Assembly (NCBI RefSeq): GCF_043555875.1
Contig: NZ_JBIGHW010000001.1
Span: 310,001 to 374,000 of the forward strand
DNA: 64,000 nucleotides
Direction: 5' to 3'
Source of the DNA: Pelomonas margarita
GTDB taxonomy: Bacteria > Pseudomonadota > Gammaproteobacteria > Burkholderiales > Burkholderiaceae_C
Part shown: positions 26,480 through 34,744 of the stretch, piece after piece
Position numbering within the stretch: position 1 is the first letter of the stretch
Layout of the letters: every line of letters starts with the position of its first letter
Notes under the pieces: model-generated
Told to the model about the DNA's origin: nothing
The model's database searches: none
Seen by the model: only the letters and a program-made list of their open reading frames with translations
Program-made: the position numbers and the translations under genes

Positions 26480-27820
26480 ATGCCCGCCTTCCACCGCCTC
26501 CTGCTGCTGGCCCTGGCCTGCGGCATCGCTGCGCCCGTCGCCGCGCAGGTGCGCTGTGTCGACGACGACTCGGCCACCGTCAGCGACCGCACCAAGGGCG
26601 TGGACCTGTCCATCTCGTCCACCGACCCGCGCGGCCAGCTGGTCTCGCTGGTGGACACGGCGCTGCAGCGCAGCGAGCAGATCGGCGCGGCCACGCTGCT
26701 GGCGCAGGCGGCTCGCGAGGACTGGGTGCAGGCCAGCGAGGCCTACCGGCCCAGCGTCAATGCAACGGTCAGCGGCGCCGCGGCCGGCCAGCATGTTGGC
26801 GGCCAGCACCGCCAGCAGGTGCAGTCCCAGGTGTCGCTGGGCTTCAGCATGCCGCTGTGGGATGCCGGCCGCGCGGCCTACACCAGCGCCTGGCGCGGTC
26901 AGCTGGCCGAGGCCTCGCGCCAGGGCCTGTTCAGCGCCGAGCAGCAGATCGCGATCCAGGTCGTCAACAACTCGCTGGACCGCGGCCGGCTGCTGCTGCA
27001 GGCCCAGATCTACCGCCAGTACATGCGCCGCATGGCCTGTCTGGTCGAGGCGCTGGAGGGTATCGTCAAGATCGACAAGGGCCGGGCCAGCGAGCTGATC
27101 CAGGCGCAGAAAAGTCAAATGACGGCCGAGTTGTCCATGGAGCAGACGGTCAGCGCGCTGCGCTCTACCGAGTTTCGCCTCAAGCGCCTGGTCGGTGACG
27201 AGCTGCCGCCCAGCGCCAGCTACGCCACCGTGCTGAACCAGCTGCCCGACATCGAGGCGCTCAAGCTCGCGGCGGCGCAGTCGCCCGACATGCTCTCGCT
27301 GCAGGCCAACTCGCGGGCGCAGCGCCGCTACGCTGAAAGCGTGAACGCCCAGGGCAAGCCGCAGGTCAACCTGGGCGGCGCCACCGTGGCCACCGCCACC
27401 AACCGCGGCACCAAGGCCGGCGAATGGAATGCCGGCGTCAGCCTGACCGTGCCTTTGCTGCAGCCCGGCCAGCACGCGGCCGAGCAGGCCGCCGCCAAGC
27501 GCGCTGCGGCCGCTGAAGCCCAGGTGCGCGACGCGCTCAACGCCAAGGTCTACCAGATGAGCGACCTGCACGGCTCCGCCGAGGCGGCGCTGGACCGCTC
27601 GCGCCGCATCGTCGAGATCCTGCGCAGCAGCGAACGCTTGCGCGCCGCGACGCTGGTGCAGTGGCAGCAGATGGGGCGGCGCTCGCTGTTCGACGTGATG
27701 GGCGCCGAGGCCGACTACTATTCTCTGCGCGTGGCCCAGCTCAGCACGCTGTTTGAGGCCCAGCAGGCGCTGGCCATGCTGTGGTCCCTGGGGCCGGGTG
27801 TGATGGCGGCGCTGCGTTGA
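26480..27820 (+). CDS. TolC family outer-membrane channel
   Basis: A 446-residue outer-membrane efflux protein (PF02321). The signal peptide (residues 1-22) ends with PVAAQ. Two repeated coiled-coil halves follow, with typical QAAREDWVQASEAYRPSVNA in the first and LVQWQQMGRRSLFDVMGAEADYY in the second. It completes the tripartite type I system with the two preceding genes. The 112-bp gap after hlyD contains no recognisable terminator. Confidence 0.9.
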   Translation: MPAFHRLLLLALACGIAAPVAAQVRCVDDDSATVSDRTKGVDLSISSTDPRGQLVSLVDTALQRSEQIGAATLLAQAAREDWVQASEAYRPSVNATVSGAAAGQHVGGQHRQQVQSQVSLGFSMPLWDAGRAAYTSAWRGQLAEASRQGLFSAEQQIAIQVVNNSLDRGRLLLQAQIYRQYMRRMACLVEALEGIVKIDKGRASELIQAQKSQMTAELSMEQTVSALRSTEFRLKRLVGDELPPSASYATVLNQLPDIEALKLAAAQSPDMLSLQANSRAQRRYAESVNAQGKPQVNLGGATVATATNRGTKAGEWNAGVSLTVPLLQPGQHAAEQAAAKRAAAAEAQVRDALNAKVYQMSDLHGSAEAALDRSRRIVEILRSSERLRAATLVQWQQMGRRSLFDVMGAEADYYSLRVAQLSTLFEAQQALAMLWSLGPGVMAALR

Positions 27821-27935
27821 GGGCGCTCGCCGCGAGGGCGGGTGCGCAGAATATGGCAGCTTGTGGGGGGATGGTGTTGCGGCCAGTGAGCTATGGAAGC
27901 CGGCGCGCGGCGCCGCAGCGCTGCGAGGGCCCGCG

Positions 27936-29627
27936 ATGGCCGGGCTGATTGCAGTCGCCCACCGGCTGGACCTGCCCAGTGCCGCCGCGCTGAGCGAGCA
28001 GCAGCAGGCCGAGTTGCTGGTCGCCGATCCCTTGCTGTGCGGTCGCGTGATCAGCTTCCCGCTGCCCGAGCCGCAGGTCTTCACGCGGGTGGATGCCGCC
28101 GTGGCCCGCGGCGCACTGGCCGAGGCGCTGGCGCGGGCGCGGGCGCTGGGCCAGGCGCTGGCGCCGTGGCTGGCGCAGCTGGTGCCGGCCAGCCGCCAGG
28201 TGCCCTGGTCCACGCATCGCTACCAGCAGCTGTTCTGGACAGCGCTGGGTTATCGCGGTGTGTGGCAGCAGGTGCTGGCGGCGCACGAGCCCGAGCGCTG
28301 GCATGTGATCCTGCCGCGCCAGCCGCATCGCTACGGTGGCCATTCCTTCGTGCCGGGGCTGATGCTGATGGAGCAGCTGGTGGCACGCGGCAAGCCGCAT
28401 GCGGCCTACCTTGTTGACGTGCCGACGTTGGAAGGCGGGCAACTGCCCGACCTGCGGCAGCTGCCGGCCGGCGTGGAGCTGCTGGCCCACCTGCCGACCT
28501 GTTTTCACGACGCCGCCCACTTCAGCGAGGAGATCCTGGCCAGCGGGCTGCGCTGCGGCCTGCTCAGCGCCGAGGTGTACGACGTGCCGCTGGAGGGGCT
28601 GCCCGCGAGCGGCCTGGTGGACGCCCGCGAGGTGCGCGGCCTGCTGCCGCCCGAGCGGCTGGCGGCGCTGGACGCACTGGCCGGGCCGGTCTGCGAGGTG
28701 CTGCGCGAGCACCTGCAGCCCGTCATCACGCACAAGGGCTTTCGCGACGTGCAGGTCACCGCGCTGTGGCAGGCGCTGGAGGCTCAGGCGCTGCTGTGCT
28801 TCTGGCTGGAGCAGCACTTCGCCGGCTGCCTGCCACGCCGCTTGCTGCTTTCCAACCATGACGCCACCATCCATGGCGCGCTGCTGAGCTTCGCGGCCAG
28901 CCACGCTATCCCGGTCACGCTGGTGCCGCACTCCAAGGTGTTCAACCAGCCGGTGTTCAACATCGACGGGCTGGACGCGCTGTGCTTGCACCATGGCCTG
29001 CAGGACGGGCCCTGTCTGGACTTCGGCGGCCGGCAGCTGCCGGCCAGGCGCCTGGCTTACCCGGGCGGCTGGCCCGAGCCGCCGCCGCCGCCCGCCGCGC
29101 TGAAGACGGTGGGCGTGGTGCTCAACGGCCTGAGCGCCAACGGCGTGAGCCTGCTGAGCTTCGAGGACTATGCCGCCGGCCTGGCCGAGTTGCTGGCCGG
29201 CTGCCGGGTACTCGGCCTGCAGCCGCGCCTGCGCGCCCGCCTGGCCGAGACGCCGCTGCAGATGCTGGCGCAGCGCCTGGCGCTGCCGCTGGAGCCTCTG
29301 CTGGCCGACACCCAAGGCTCGCTGGTGGATTTTGCGGCCGGCTGCGACCTGCTGCTGGGCTACGACATGCCGACGTCCGGCTTGCACGAGGTGCTGCGCG
29401 CGGGCGTGGGCGTCCTGCAGGCCGAGATCCGGCCGCTGGCCAGCGACGAGTGGAAGATCGTCGACCGCGCCGTGGCGCCGCGCATGCATCCGGTCGAGCT
29501 GCTGGACCGGCTGCGCGTGATGGCCGCCAACCCGGCCTGCCTGCATGAGTTCCTGCGCACGCAGCAGCAGCGCGTGCGCGACTCCCAGGCCGGCGCCCGG
29601 CCGCTGCGCGACTGGCTGGGCGACTGA
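27936..29627 (+). CDS. Unknown protein, possible GT-B-like glycosyltransferase
   Basis: A roughly 563-residue soluble protein without a confident family match. No signal peptide or membrane helix is evident. A segment near residue 305 (LLLSNHDATIHGALLSFA, then VTLVPHSKV) and the C-terminal part (LGYDMPTSGLHEVLRAG, residues about 475-491) resemble nucleotide-binding segments of GT-B enzymes such as capsule or CDP-glycerol transferases. ATG at 27936 has GAGGG upstream; TTG at 27861 would add 25 residues and is equally possible. It follows the TolC-like gene in the same direction and probably belongs to the secretion/glycosylation operon. The glycosyltransferase reading is inference. Confidence 0.6.
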   Translation: MAGLIAVAHRLDLPSAAALSEQQQAELLVADPLLCGRVISFPLPEPQVFTRVDAAVARGALAEALARARALGQALAPWLAQLVPASRQVPWSTHRYQQLFWTALGYRGVWQQVLAAHEPERWHVILPRQPHRYGGHSFVPGLMLMEQLVARGKPHAAYLVDVPTLEGGQLPDLRQLPAGVELLAHLPTCFHDAAHFSEEILASGLRCGLLSAEVYDVPLEGLPASGLVDAREVRGLLPPERLAALDALAGPVCEVLREHLQPVITHKGFRDVQVTALWQALEAQALLCFWLEQHFAGCLPRRLLLSNHDATIHGALLSFAASHAIPVTLVPHSKVFNQPVFNIDGLDALCLHHGLQDGPCLDFGGRQLPARRLAYPGGWPEPPPPPAALKTVGVVLNGLSANGVSLLSFEDYAAGLAELLAGCRVLGLQPRLRARLAETPLQMLAQRLALPLEPLLADTQGSLVDFAAGCDLLLGYDMPTSGLHEVLRAGVGVLQAEIRPLASDEWKIVDRAVAPRMHPVELLDRLRVMAANPACLHEFLRTQQQRVRDSQAGARPLRDWLGD

Positions 29628-29635
29628 GCCGCCGC

Positions 29636-31612
29636 TCAGCCCGGCGTCAACGTCAGCTCGAAGTCCCGCAGCGTGCCACCCGGCCGCGTCGTGTCGTCCA
29701 GCTCGGCAAGCGAGAACTTCAGCCGCGTGAACGGTGTGGGGCTGGCGTCCTGGTGCGTCAGCATGGGCGCGGCGGCGCAGCGCGCCGGGTCCCATTGCAG
29801 TGTCAGCACCGGGCCGCGTGCGTCGGTCAGCCGCAGCCGGCCGTCAGTGGCGCCGAAGGCCGCCGTGCTGGACACCAGCGTGGACGCGGCCACCGCATGG
29901 CTGCAGGGACGGTCCAGCGTGAATTGCTCCTCGGCGCCGCCCTGGCGGCAGTGCAGCGTCAGCGGTTCGGCCAGCTGCTCGTGCAGCAGCGTCAGTACGC
30001 CCACGCGCAGGCTGCCCAGCGGCCGCTCGACGCCCTCGAAGTGATAGCCCAGCCGCACTGCGTCCGTCTGCAGCGAGACCGCAAGGCGCTTCTCCAGCAC
30101 GCCGCCCGCGAACGGCAGCCGGGCGCGCAGCAGCAGCTCGCCGTCGTGCAGCGCGGCCTCGGGCTGTACCCATTCCAGGTCGGTCAGCCGCGCCCGGTTG
30201 ACGGGTGACTCCAGCAGCACGCCGCCGGAGTAGAAGTCCGCGCCCAGCTCGATGCTGTCGAAATGCCCCTGGGCCAGCGTGCCGATCACCGGGCGCCAGC
30301 CCTGGGCCGCAAAGGCCAGCGACTGCAGCGTCAGGCCGCGGCGCTGGTTCAGCGTCAGTGCAGTGTGGGCCGTGCGAAGCGTCAGCAGGATGCCGGAGTC
30401 GTCGCTGCCCAGCGTCACGCCGACCGGGGCCGTGAAGGCGGCCAGCTGCTGCCAGGCGATGGCCGCTTCGGCGGCTGGCGCGTCGTGCAGGCCCAGGCGT
30501 TGCAGCAAGGCCTGGCGGCGCTCCTGGGCCTGGGCCCAGCGCGGCTCCGTGATGTGGGTGCGCAGGTCGCTGGCCCACAGTTCGCACAGCGTGCGCCAGT
30601 CCTCGGGCACCGTGTTGCCGGCGGCCAGCAGCGCCGCGCACAGGCGGTGGCAGTCGCTGTTCAGCGCGAGGTCGTCCCGTCCCGTCACCGCCCAGCGGTT
30701 GATGTTGTACTTGGCCTGCTTCTTGACCGGGATTGGGTGGGCCACAGACGACAGCACACGGGCCTGGCGCGGCAGGCTTGCCTGCACTGCCGCCAGCGCG
30801 GCCGACGGGCTGAGCCACTGCAGGCCCAGGTCGGCCTCCAGCCGGTCGCACAGATGGGCGAGCTTGTCCCATTCGCTGTCGCCCGTCAGCACGGCCTCGG
30901 TGGTGAAGCGGCCAGGCCGGAAGTCGAAGATCTCGGCGTCGTTGCAGTAGATGGGCAGCACCGTGCCGTCGCGCTCGGCGCGGCGCTCGACATAGGCGAG
31001 GTACTCGGCCATGGGCTTGTCGCCATGCACGACGCGTTGCAGGCTCTGGAACAGGATGGAGTCGCCCCACAGCACCGGCAGCGCTGTGGCCTGTGCCGGC
31101 TCGCCGCAGCCCAGGGCGTGGGTGGGGGTGGCGCTCAGCGGCGCACCGGCCAGGCCCAGCGCCAGGCGCACGTTGTCGCGGTCCATCACCAGGCCCTGGT
31201 AGCCGGCCTCGGCATACACGTCCACCATGCCGGTGGAATAGGCCATCTCGTTGACCAGCACGATGGCGGGCGCCACGCCCAGCAGGTCGCGGTAGGCCTG
31301 CAGGCCCAGGCGCTGGTTCCAGCGGTTGGCCTCGGGCGCGGCCAGCGGGCCGATCATCTGCGTCCAGCCGCTGCCGACGAGTTCGCAGCGGCCGGCCTTC
31401 AGCAGCGAAGCGAACTTGGCCACCCAGGCCGGGTCCAGCGCGGCAATCTGCGTTAGCGTCCAGCCGGTCAGCTCGATGCCCATGGGCAGCGTCCGCGTCT
31501 CGGCCAGCCGCAGCAGCGGCCAGTAACACTTCTCGATGACCTGCGGGCGCAGCTCCGTCTTGATGGACGAGAACGCCAGGTTCAGGTGGAACAGCAGATA
31601 GCCTTGGGGCAT
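29636..31612 (-). CDS. Glycoside hydrolase family 57-like protein
   Basis: A 658-residue protein whose N-terminal two thirds look like a GH57 (beta/alpha)7 barrel. The nucleophile-type motif appears as VNEMAYS (Glu122), and the second acidic motif as CNDAEIFDF (Asp225, Glu227). A beta-rich C-terminal region (about 400-658) follows. No signal peptide is seen, so it acts in the cytoplasm. GH57 enzymes are amylases, branching enzymes or galactosidases; a natural substrate here is unknown. It is last in the eleven-gene sugar operon, 2 bp after the PseG-like gene, and convergent with the GT-B-like gene. Confidence 0.72.
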   Translation of the reverse strand: MPQGYLLFHLNLAFSSIKTELRPQVIEKCYWPLLRLAETRTLPMGIELTGWTLTQIAALDPAWVAKFASLLKAGRCELVGSGWTQMIGPLAAPEANRWNQRLGLQAYRDLLGVAPAIVLVNEMAYSTGMVDVYAEAGYQGLVMDRDNVRLALGLAGAPLSATPTHALGCGEPAQATALPVLWGDSILFQSLQRVVHGDKPMAEYLAYVERRAERDGTVLPIYCNDAEIFDFRPGRFTTEAVLTGDSEWDKLAHLCDRLEADLGLQWLSPSAALAAVQASLPRQARVLSSVAHPIPVKKQAKYNINRWAVTGRDDLALNSDCHRLCAALLAAGNTVPEDWRTLCELWASDLRTHITEPRWAQAQERRQALLQRLGLHDAPAAEAAIAWQQLAAFTAPVGVTLGSDDSGILLTLRTAHTALTLNQRRGLTLQSLAFAAQGWRPVIGTLAQGHFDSIELGADFYSGGVLLESPVNRARLTDLEWVQPEAALHDGELLLRARLPFAGGVLEKRLAVSLQTDAVRLGYHFEGVERPLGSLRVGVLTLLHEQLAEPLTLHCRQGGAEEQFTLDRPCSHAVAASTLVSSTAAFGATDGRLRLTDARGPVLTLQWDPARCAAAPMLTHQDASPTPFTRLKFSLAELDDTTRPGGTLRDFELTLTPG

Positions 31613-31614
31613 GG

Positions 31615-32610
31615 TCAGGGGAGCAGGTCCTGGAGGGCGCGAGCCAGCCGCTCGCCGCCGGGAGTATGGAGCTGGCGGCGCGCGTTGCGCGACAGCGCGG
31701 CGGCGCGTGCCGGGTCTTGCATCAGCGCGGCGAGCTGACGGGTGGCGTCGTGCTCGTCGCGGGCCACGAGGGCGATGTCCAGGGCGGCGATGCCGGCGAG
31801 CTCGGCGTCGTCCTTGCGACCGTAAGGCGAGAACACGACGGTGGGCACGCCGCGCTGCAGCAGCTCAAAGCAGCTGACGCCGAAGACCGTGACGGCGAAA
31901 TCGGCCGCAGCCATCAGCGGGCCGAGCCCGGCTGGTGCGTGGTGCTCGACGAGGGCGGCCAGGCGCGGCGCAGCGGGCAGCGCGGGCGCTGCGGAGAACG
32001 GCCCCGTGACCCAGTGCAGCCTGGCATCGGCCGGCAGCGCGGCGTCCAGCGCGGCCGGCCAGTGGCGGCCCAGGCCGGTGGCGTCGCTGCCGCCGGTGAG
32101 CGCCAGCACGTTTCGGCCGGGAGGGCGCGCGGGCGTGGCGGGGAGCGGGTCCAGCAGCAGGCAGTCCCAGCCGAACAGGATGGGCGCGCCATCGGCCAGG
32201 TCGGCCGGCGGCTCGAAGCGGTAGGCAGGCAGGAAGATCAGGTCCAGCAGCGGCCGCCAGGCCAGCAGGCCGTCGATGGCGACGATGCGCCGGCCGGCGG
32301 CGCGCCAGTCGCGCAGGTGCTGGGCCAGCCCGGGCGGCACGCGCTGCGGCTGCAGGTCCAGCAGCAGCACGTCGATGGCCTCGGCCTGGCAGTGCGCGTC
32401 CAGCGCGGCGCCGAGGTCGGCATCGGCCGGCAGGAAGCGGTGCGGGAACGCGGCCAGGTCATCCCGCGCGAGCGGCTCGCCCTGCACCAGCAGTTGCACG
32501 CTTGCGCCCAGACTGCGCCGCAAGGCGCGTGCGGCCACCAGGCAGCGCGTCAGGTGGCCCAGCCCCACGCCCGGTCCGGCGTGGCAGGCCAGCAGCAGCC
32601 GGGCGGCCAC
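31615..32610 (-). CDS. PseG/SpsG-like UDP-sugar hydrolase or glycosyltransferase
   Basis: A 331-residue GT-B-fold protein related to PseG and SpsG. The N-terminal loop GVGLGHLTRCLVAARAL matches the GxGHxxRC pattern of PseG, where the His is catalytic. A GGSDATG loop stands near residue 165 and the C-terminal nucleotide-binding part contains FGVSCFELLQRGVPTVVF. PseG removes UDP from the sugar before condensation by PseI. It directly follows the NeuB-type synthase gene with no gap, which supports that role. A transferase function cannot be excluded. Confidence 0.75.
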   Translation of the reverse strand: MAARLLLACHAGPGVGLGHLTRCLVAARALRRSLGASVQLLVQGEPLARDDLAAFPHRFLPADADLGAALDAHCQAEAIDVLLLDLQPQRVPPGLAQHLRDWRAAGRRIVAIDGLLAWRPLLDLIFLPAYRFEPPADLADGAPILFGWDCLLLDPLPATPARPPGRNVLALTGGSDATGLGRHWPAALDAALPADARLHWVTGPFSAAPALPAAPRLAALVEHHAPAGLGPLMAAADFAVTVFGVSCFELLQRGVPTVVFSPYGRKDDAELAGIAALDIALVARDEHDATRQLAALMQDPARAAALSRNARRQLHTPGGERLARALQDLLP

Positions 32611-33468
32611 TCAGGCGGGCTGCCAGGTCTGGCGCAGCACCTTGAACGGGCGCAGACCGTCTGACGGGTCGGCGCGCCACAGGCGGTCGGGCAGCTCCGA
32701 CGGCACCGGCGCCTTGATGCCGTCGCCATCCGCGCCCAGCGCGTGAGCGACCTCGGTGATGACGCGGCCGATCTGTTCCGGCAGCCAGCAGTGGCCGGCG
32801 GCGTACTCCTCGCCCTGGCGGTCCAGGTCGATGTGGAACTCGACGACGCGGGCGTCGTAGCGGTGGATGGCGCGGTGGATGACGCCGGGCTCGACTGTGT
32901 GGTCCGACCAGCCCACCTCGCAGCCGGTGGCCTGGCGCAGCGTGTCGATGGCGGCAAGGTTGGCGTCCTGGTAGGGCGTCGGGTAGGCGGAGGTGCAGTG
33001 AAGCAGCGTGGGAGCAGCGCAGCCGTTGCGCTTGAGCACGTCGACCGCATGCAGGATCTCGTCCATGGTCGCCATGCCGGTGGACAGCACGACCGGCTTG
33101 CCCGTGGCTGCGCAGGCGGCCAGCAGTTCGTCCCACAGCAGCTCGTAGGAGGCGATCTTGTAGAAGTCCACGTGCGGTTCCAGCTCCGCTACGGCCTCCA
33201 GGTAGAAGGGCGTGCAGGAGAACTGGATGCCGCAGTCGCGCGAGCGTTGGGCCAGCAGCGGCAGGAACTCCAGCGGCAGCTCCCACTGGCGGCGGCGGCT
33301 GTGGGTCTCGGACTTGGCGAGGATCTCCGGGGCGAACAGCTGGTCGATGCGGAACAACTGGAACTTGACCGCCTCACAGCCCGCCTGGGCCGAGGCCTCG
33401 ATGAAGCGGTAGCAGCGCTCGATGTCGCGGCTGTGGTTGCTGGAGACTTCGGCGATGAATTTGACCAT
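32611..33468 (-). CDS. N-acetylneuraminate/pseudaminate synthase family protein (NeuB-like, no SAF domain)
   Basis: A 285-residue NeuB-family TIM-barrel synthase that condenses a six-carbon amino sugar with phosphoenolpyruvate to a nonulosonic acid. FIAEVSSNHSRDIERCY, FQLFRIDQLFAP, KIASYE and LLHCTSAYPTP, VGWSDHT are typical. Usual NeuB/PseI/LegI proteins have about 340-350 residues with a C-terminal antifreeze-like SAF domain; that domain is absent here. I chose ATG at 33468 (AAGGAAG four bases ahead); GTG at 33471 is next to it. Loss of the SAF domain could change substrate choice. Confidence 0.82.
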   Translation of the reverse strand: MVKFIAEVSSNHSRDIERCYRFIEASAQAGCEAVKFQLFRIDQLFAPEILAKSETHSRRRQWELPLEFLPLLAQRSRDCGIQFSCTPFYLEAVAELEPHVDFYKIASYELLWDELLAACAATGKPVVLSTGMATMDEILHAVDVLKRNGCAAPTLLHCTSAYPTPYQDANLAAIDTLRQATGCEVGWSDHTVEPGVIHRAIHRYDARVVEFHIDLDRQGEEYAAGHCWLPEQIGRVITEVAHALGADGDGIKAPVPSELPDRLWRADPSDGLRPFKVLRQTWQPA

Positions 33469-33499
33469 CACGCTTCCTTGATGTGCGAGCGTCAGGCGC

Positions 33500-34744
33500 T
33501 CAGTGGCGCACCTGCAGGCGGCCGGCCTCGCGCTGCAGCGCGACGATGGCGGAGCCGTTGGCCAGGCTGAGGTCGGCGGCCTCCAGGATGCCGGTCACGC
33601 GCTCGGATTCGGCCAGCGTCGGCAGGTGCATGCCCGCGCTGGCGCCGCCGCCGGCCAGGGCCAGCTCCACGAAGGCGCGCACGCTCTGGTAGCCGTACTT
33701 GGTTTCCAAGTTCCAGCCGCCCGTGAGCGCGCGCGACAGGTTGAAGAAATGCGGGTTGGGCGCCTGCATGCCCGGGCCGGCCAGCACGCGGCGGGTGCCG
33801 CGGTAGCGCTGGTCGGAGAACACATGGCCGTTCTCGGTCAGCAGGTGCATTTCCTGGTAGGTCATGGACTCAGTCTGCGACGGGTCGGCCCAGCCGGCCA
33901 CGTGGTAGCTGACGAACTCGTGGCCGTCGGTCGCGCGCCAGCGGATCTGGGTCTGGATGGTGTCGGCCACCTCCAGCCCGTGGTGCTCGCGGATGAAGCC
34001 GAACTGCTGCGTAGCGCGCACGTCCAGCGGCTCGGCTCCAGTCAGGAAACCGGTCATGTGGATGTAGTGCGAGCCCAGGTAATGGTTGATGTTGCAGCGC
34101 GGGTTGCGCTGCAGCCAACGGCCGTAGATCTCGATCATGTCGCGGCGCTGGCTCATCAGCGACGACACATGGTGGACGCGGCCGTAGAGGCCCTGGCGCA
34201 GGTCATCCAGCAGCAGCAGGTTGGCCTCGTCGTAGACCTTGTGATAGTCCACCATCGCGAGCAGATCGTCGGGCAGGTGGTCCAGCACGCGGTGCAGGTC
34301 TGCCAGCCGGGTGACGGCGGGCTTGACGATGAGGAAGGGGATGTTGCGCGCGGCGCAGGCCAGCATGACCTCCGCGTGCAGCTCGTCGGGCACGGCGATG
34401 ACGGCCGCGCAGGGGCGTGGCATCTCGTCCAGCGCGCGCAGGTAGGCGCCGCTGTCCATCTGGCCCGGGCCGGGGTAGGCCTCAAAGCTGGCGTCGATGC
34501 CCGGGTCGGTGCCCCAGTGCGCGATGCGTTCGCGTATGGTCTGCAGCTTGTCGCCGTTCTGGCCGCACAGCGCGATGCGCCCCACCCAGCCGCGCTCGCG
34601 CAGGTGCAGGGCGCTGGGCAGCAGCACGCCGAAGTCCTTGTCGGTGGCCTTGCGGCCGGATAGCGTGGTCTGGCCGGTCATGTAGTGGCCGCTGCCGATC
34701 AACACGAGGTTGAGTGGCTGGCCATCGTGTTCGATGCGTTTCAT
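33500..34744 (-). CDS. Gfo/Idh/MocA family oxidoreductase
   Basis: A 414-residue NAD(P)-dependent sugar oxidoreductase. The N-terminal Rossmann loop is LVLIGSGHYMTGQTT; the mid part has AVIAVPDELHAEVMLACA and PFLIVKPAVT, equivalent to the EKP motif with KP retained. The C-terminal domain runs from about residue 180. It would oxidise, reduce or epimerise a sugar intermediate. ATG at 34744 overlaps the ATP-grasp stop (ATGA) and has GGAG upstream. It lies between the ATP-grasp and NeuB-type genes. Confidence 0.82.
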   Translation of the reverse strand: MKRIEHDGQPLNLVLIGSGHYMTGQTTLSGRKATDKDFGVLLPSALHLRERGWVGRIALCGQNGDKLQTIRERIAHWGTDPGIDASFEAYPGPGQMDSGAYLRALDEMPRPCAAVIAVPDELHAEVMLACAARNIPFLIVKPAVTRLADLHRVLDHLPDDLLAMVDYHKVYDEANLLLLDDLRQGLYGRVHHVSSLMSQRRDMIEIYGRWLQRNPRCNINHYLGSHYIHMTGFLTGAEPLDVRATQQFGFIREHHGLEVADTIQTQIRWRATDGHEFVSYHVAGWADPSQTESMTYQEMHLLTENGHVFSDQRYRGTRRVLAGPGMQAPNPHFFNLSRALTGGWNLETKYGYQSVRAFVELALAGGGASAGMHLPTLAESERVTGILEAADLSLANGSAIVALQREAGRLQVRH

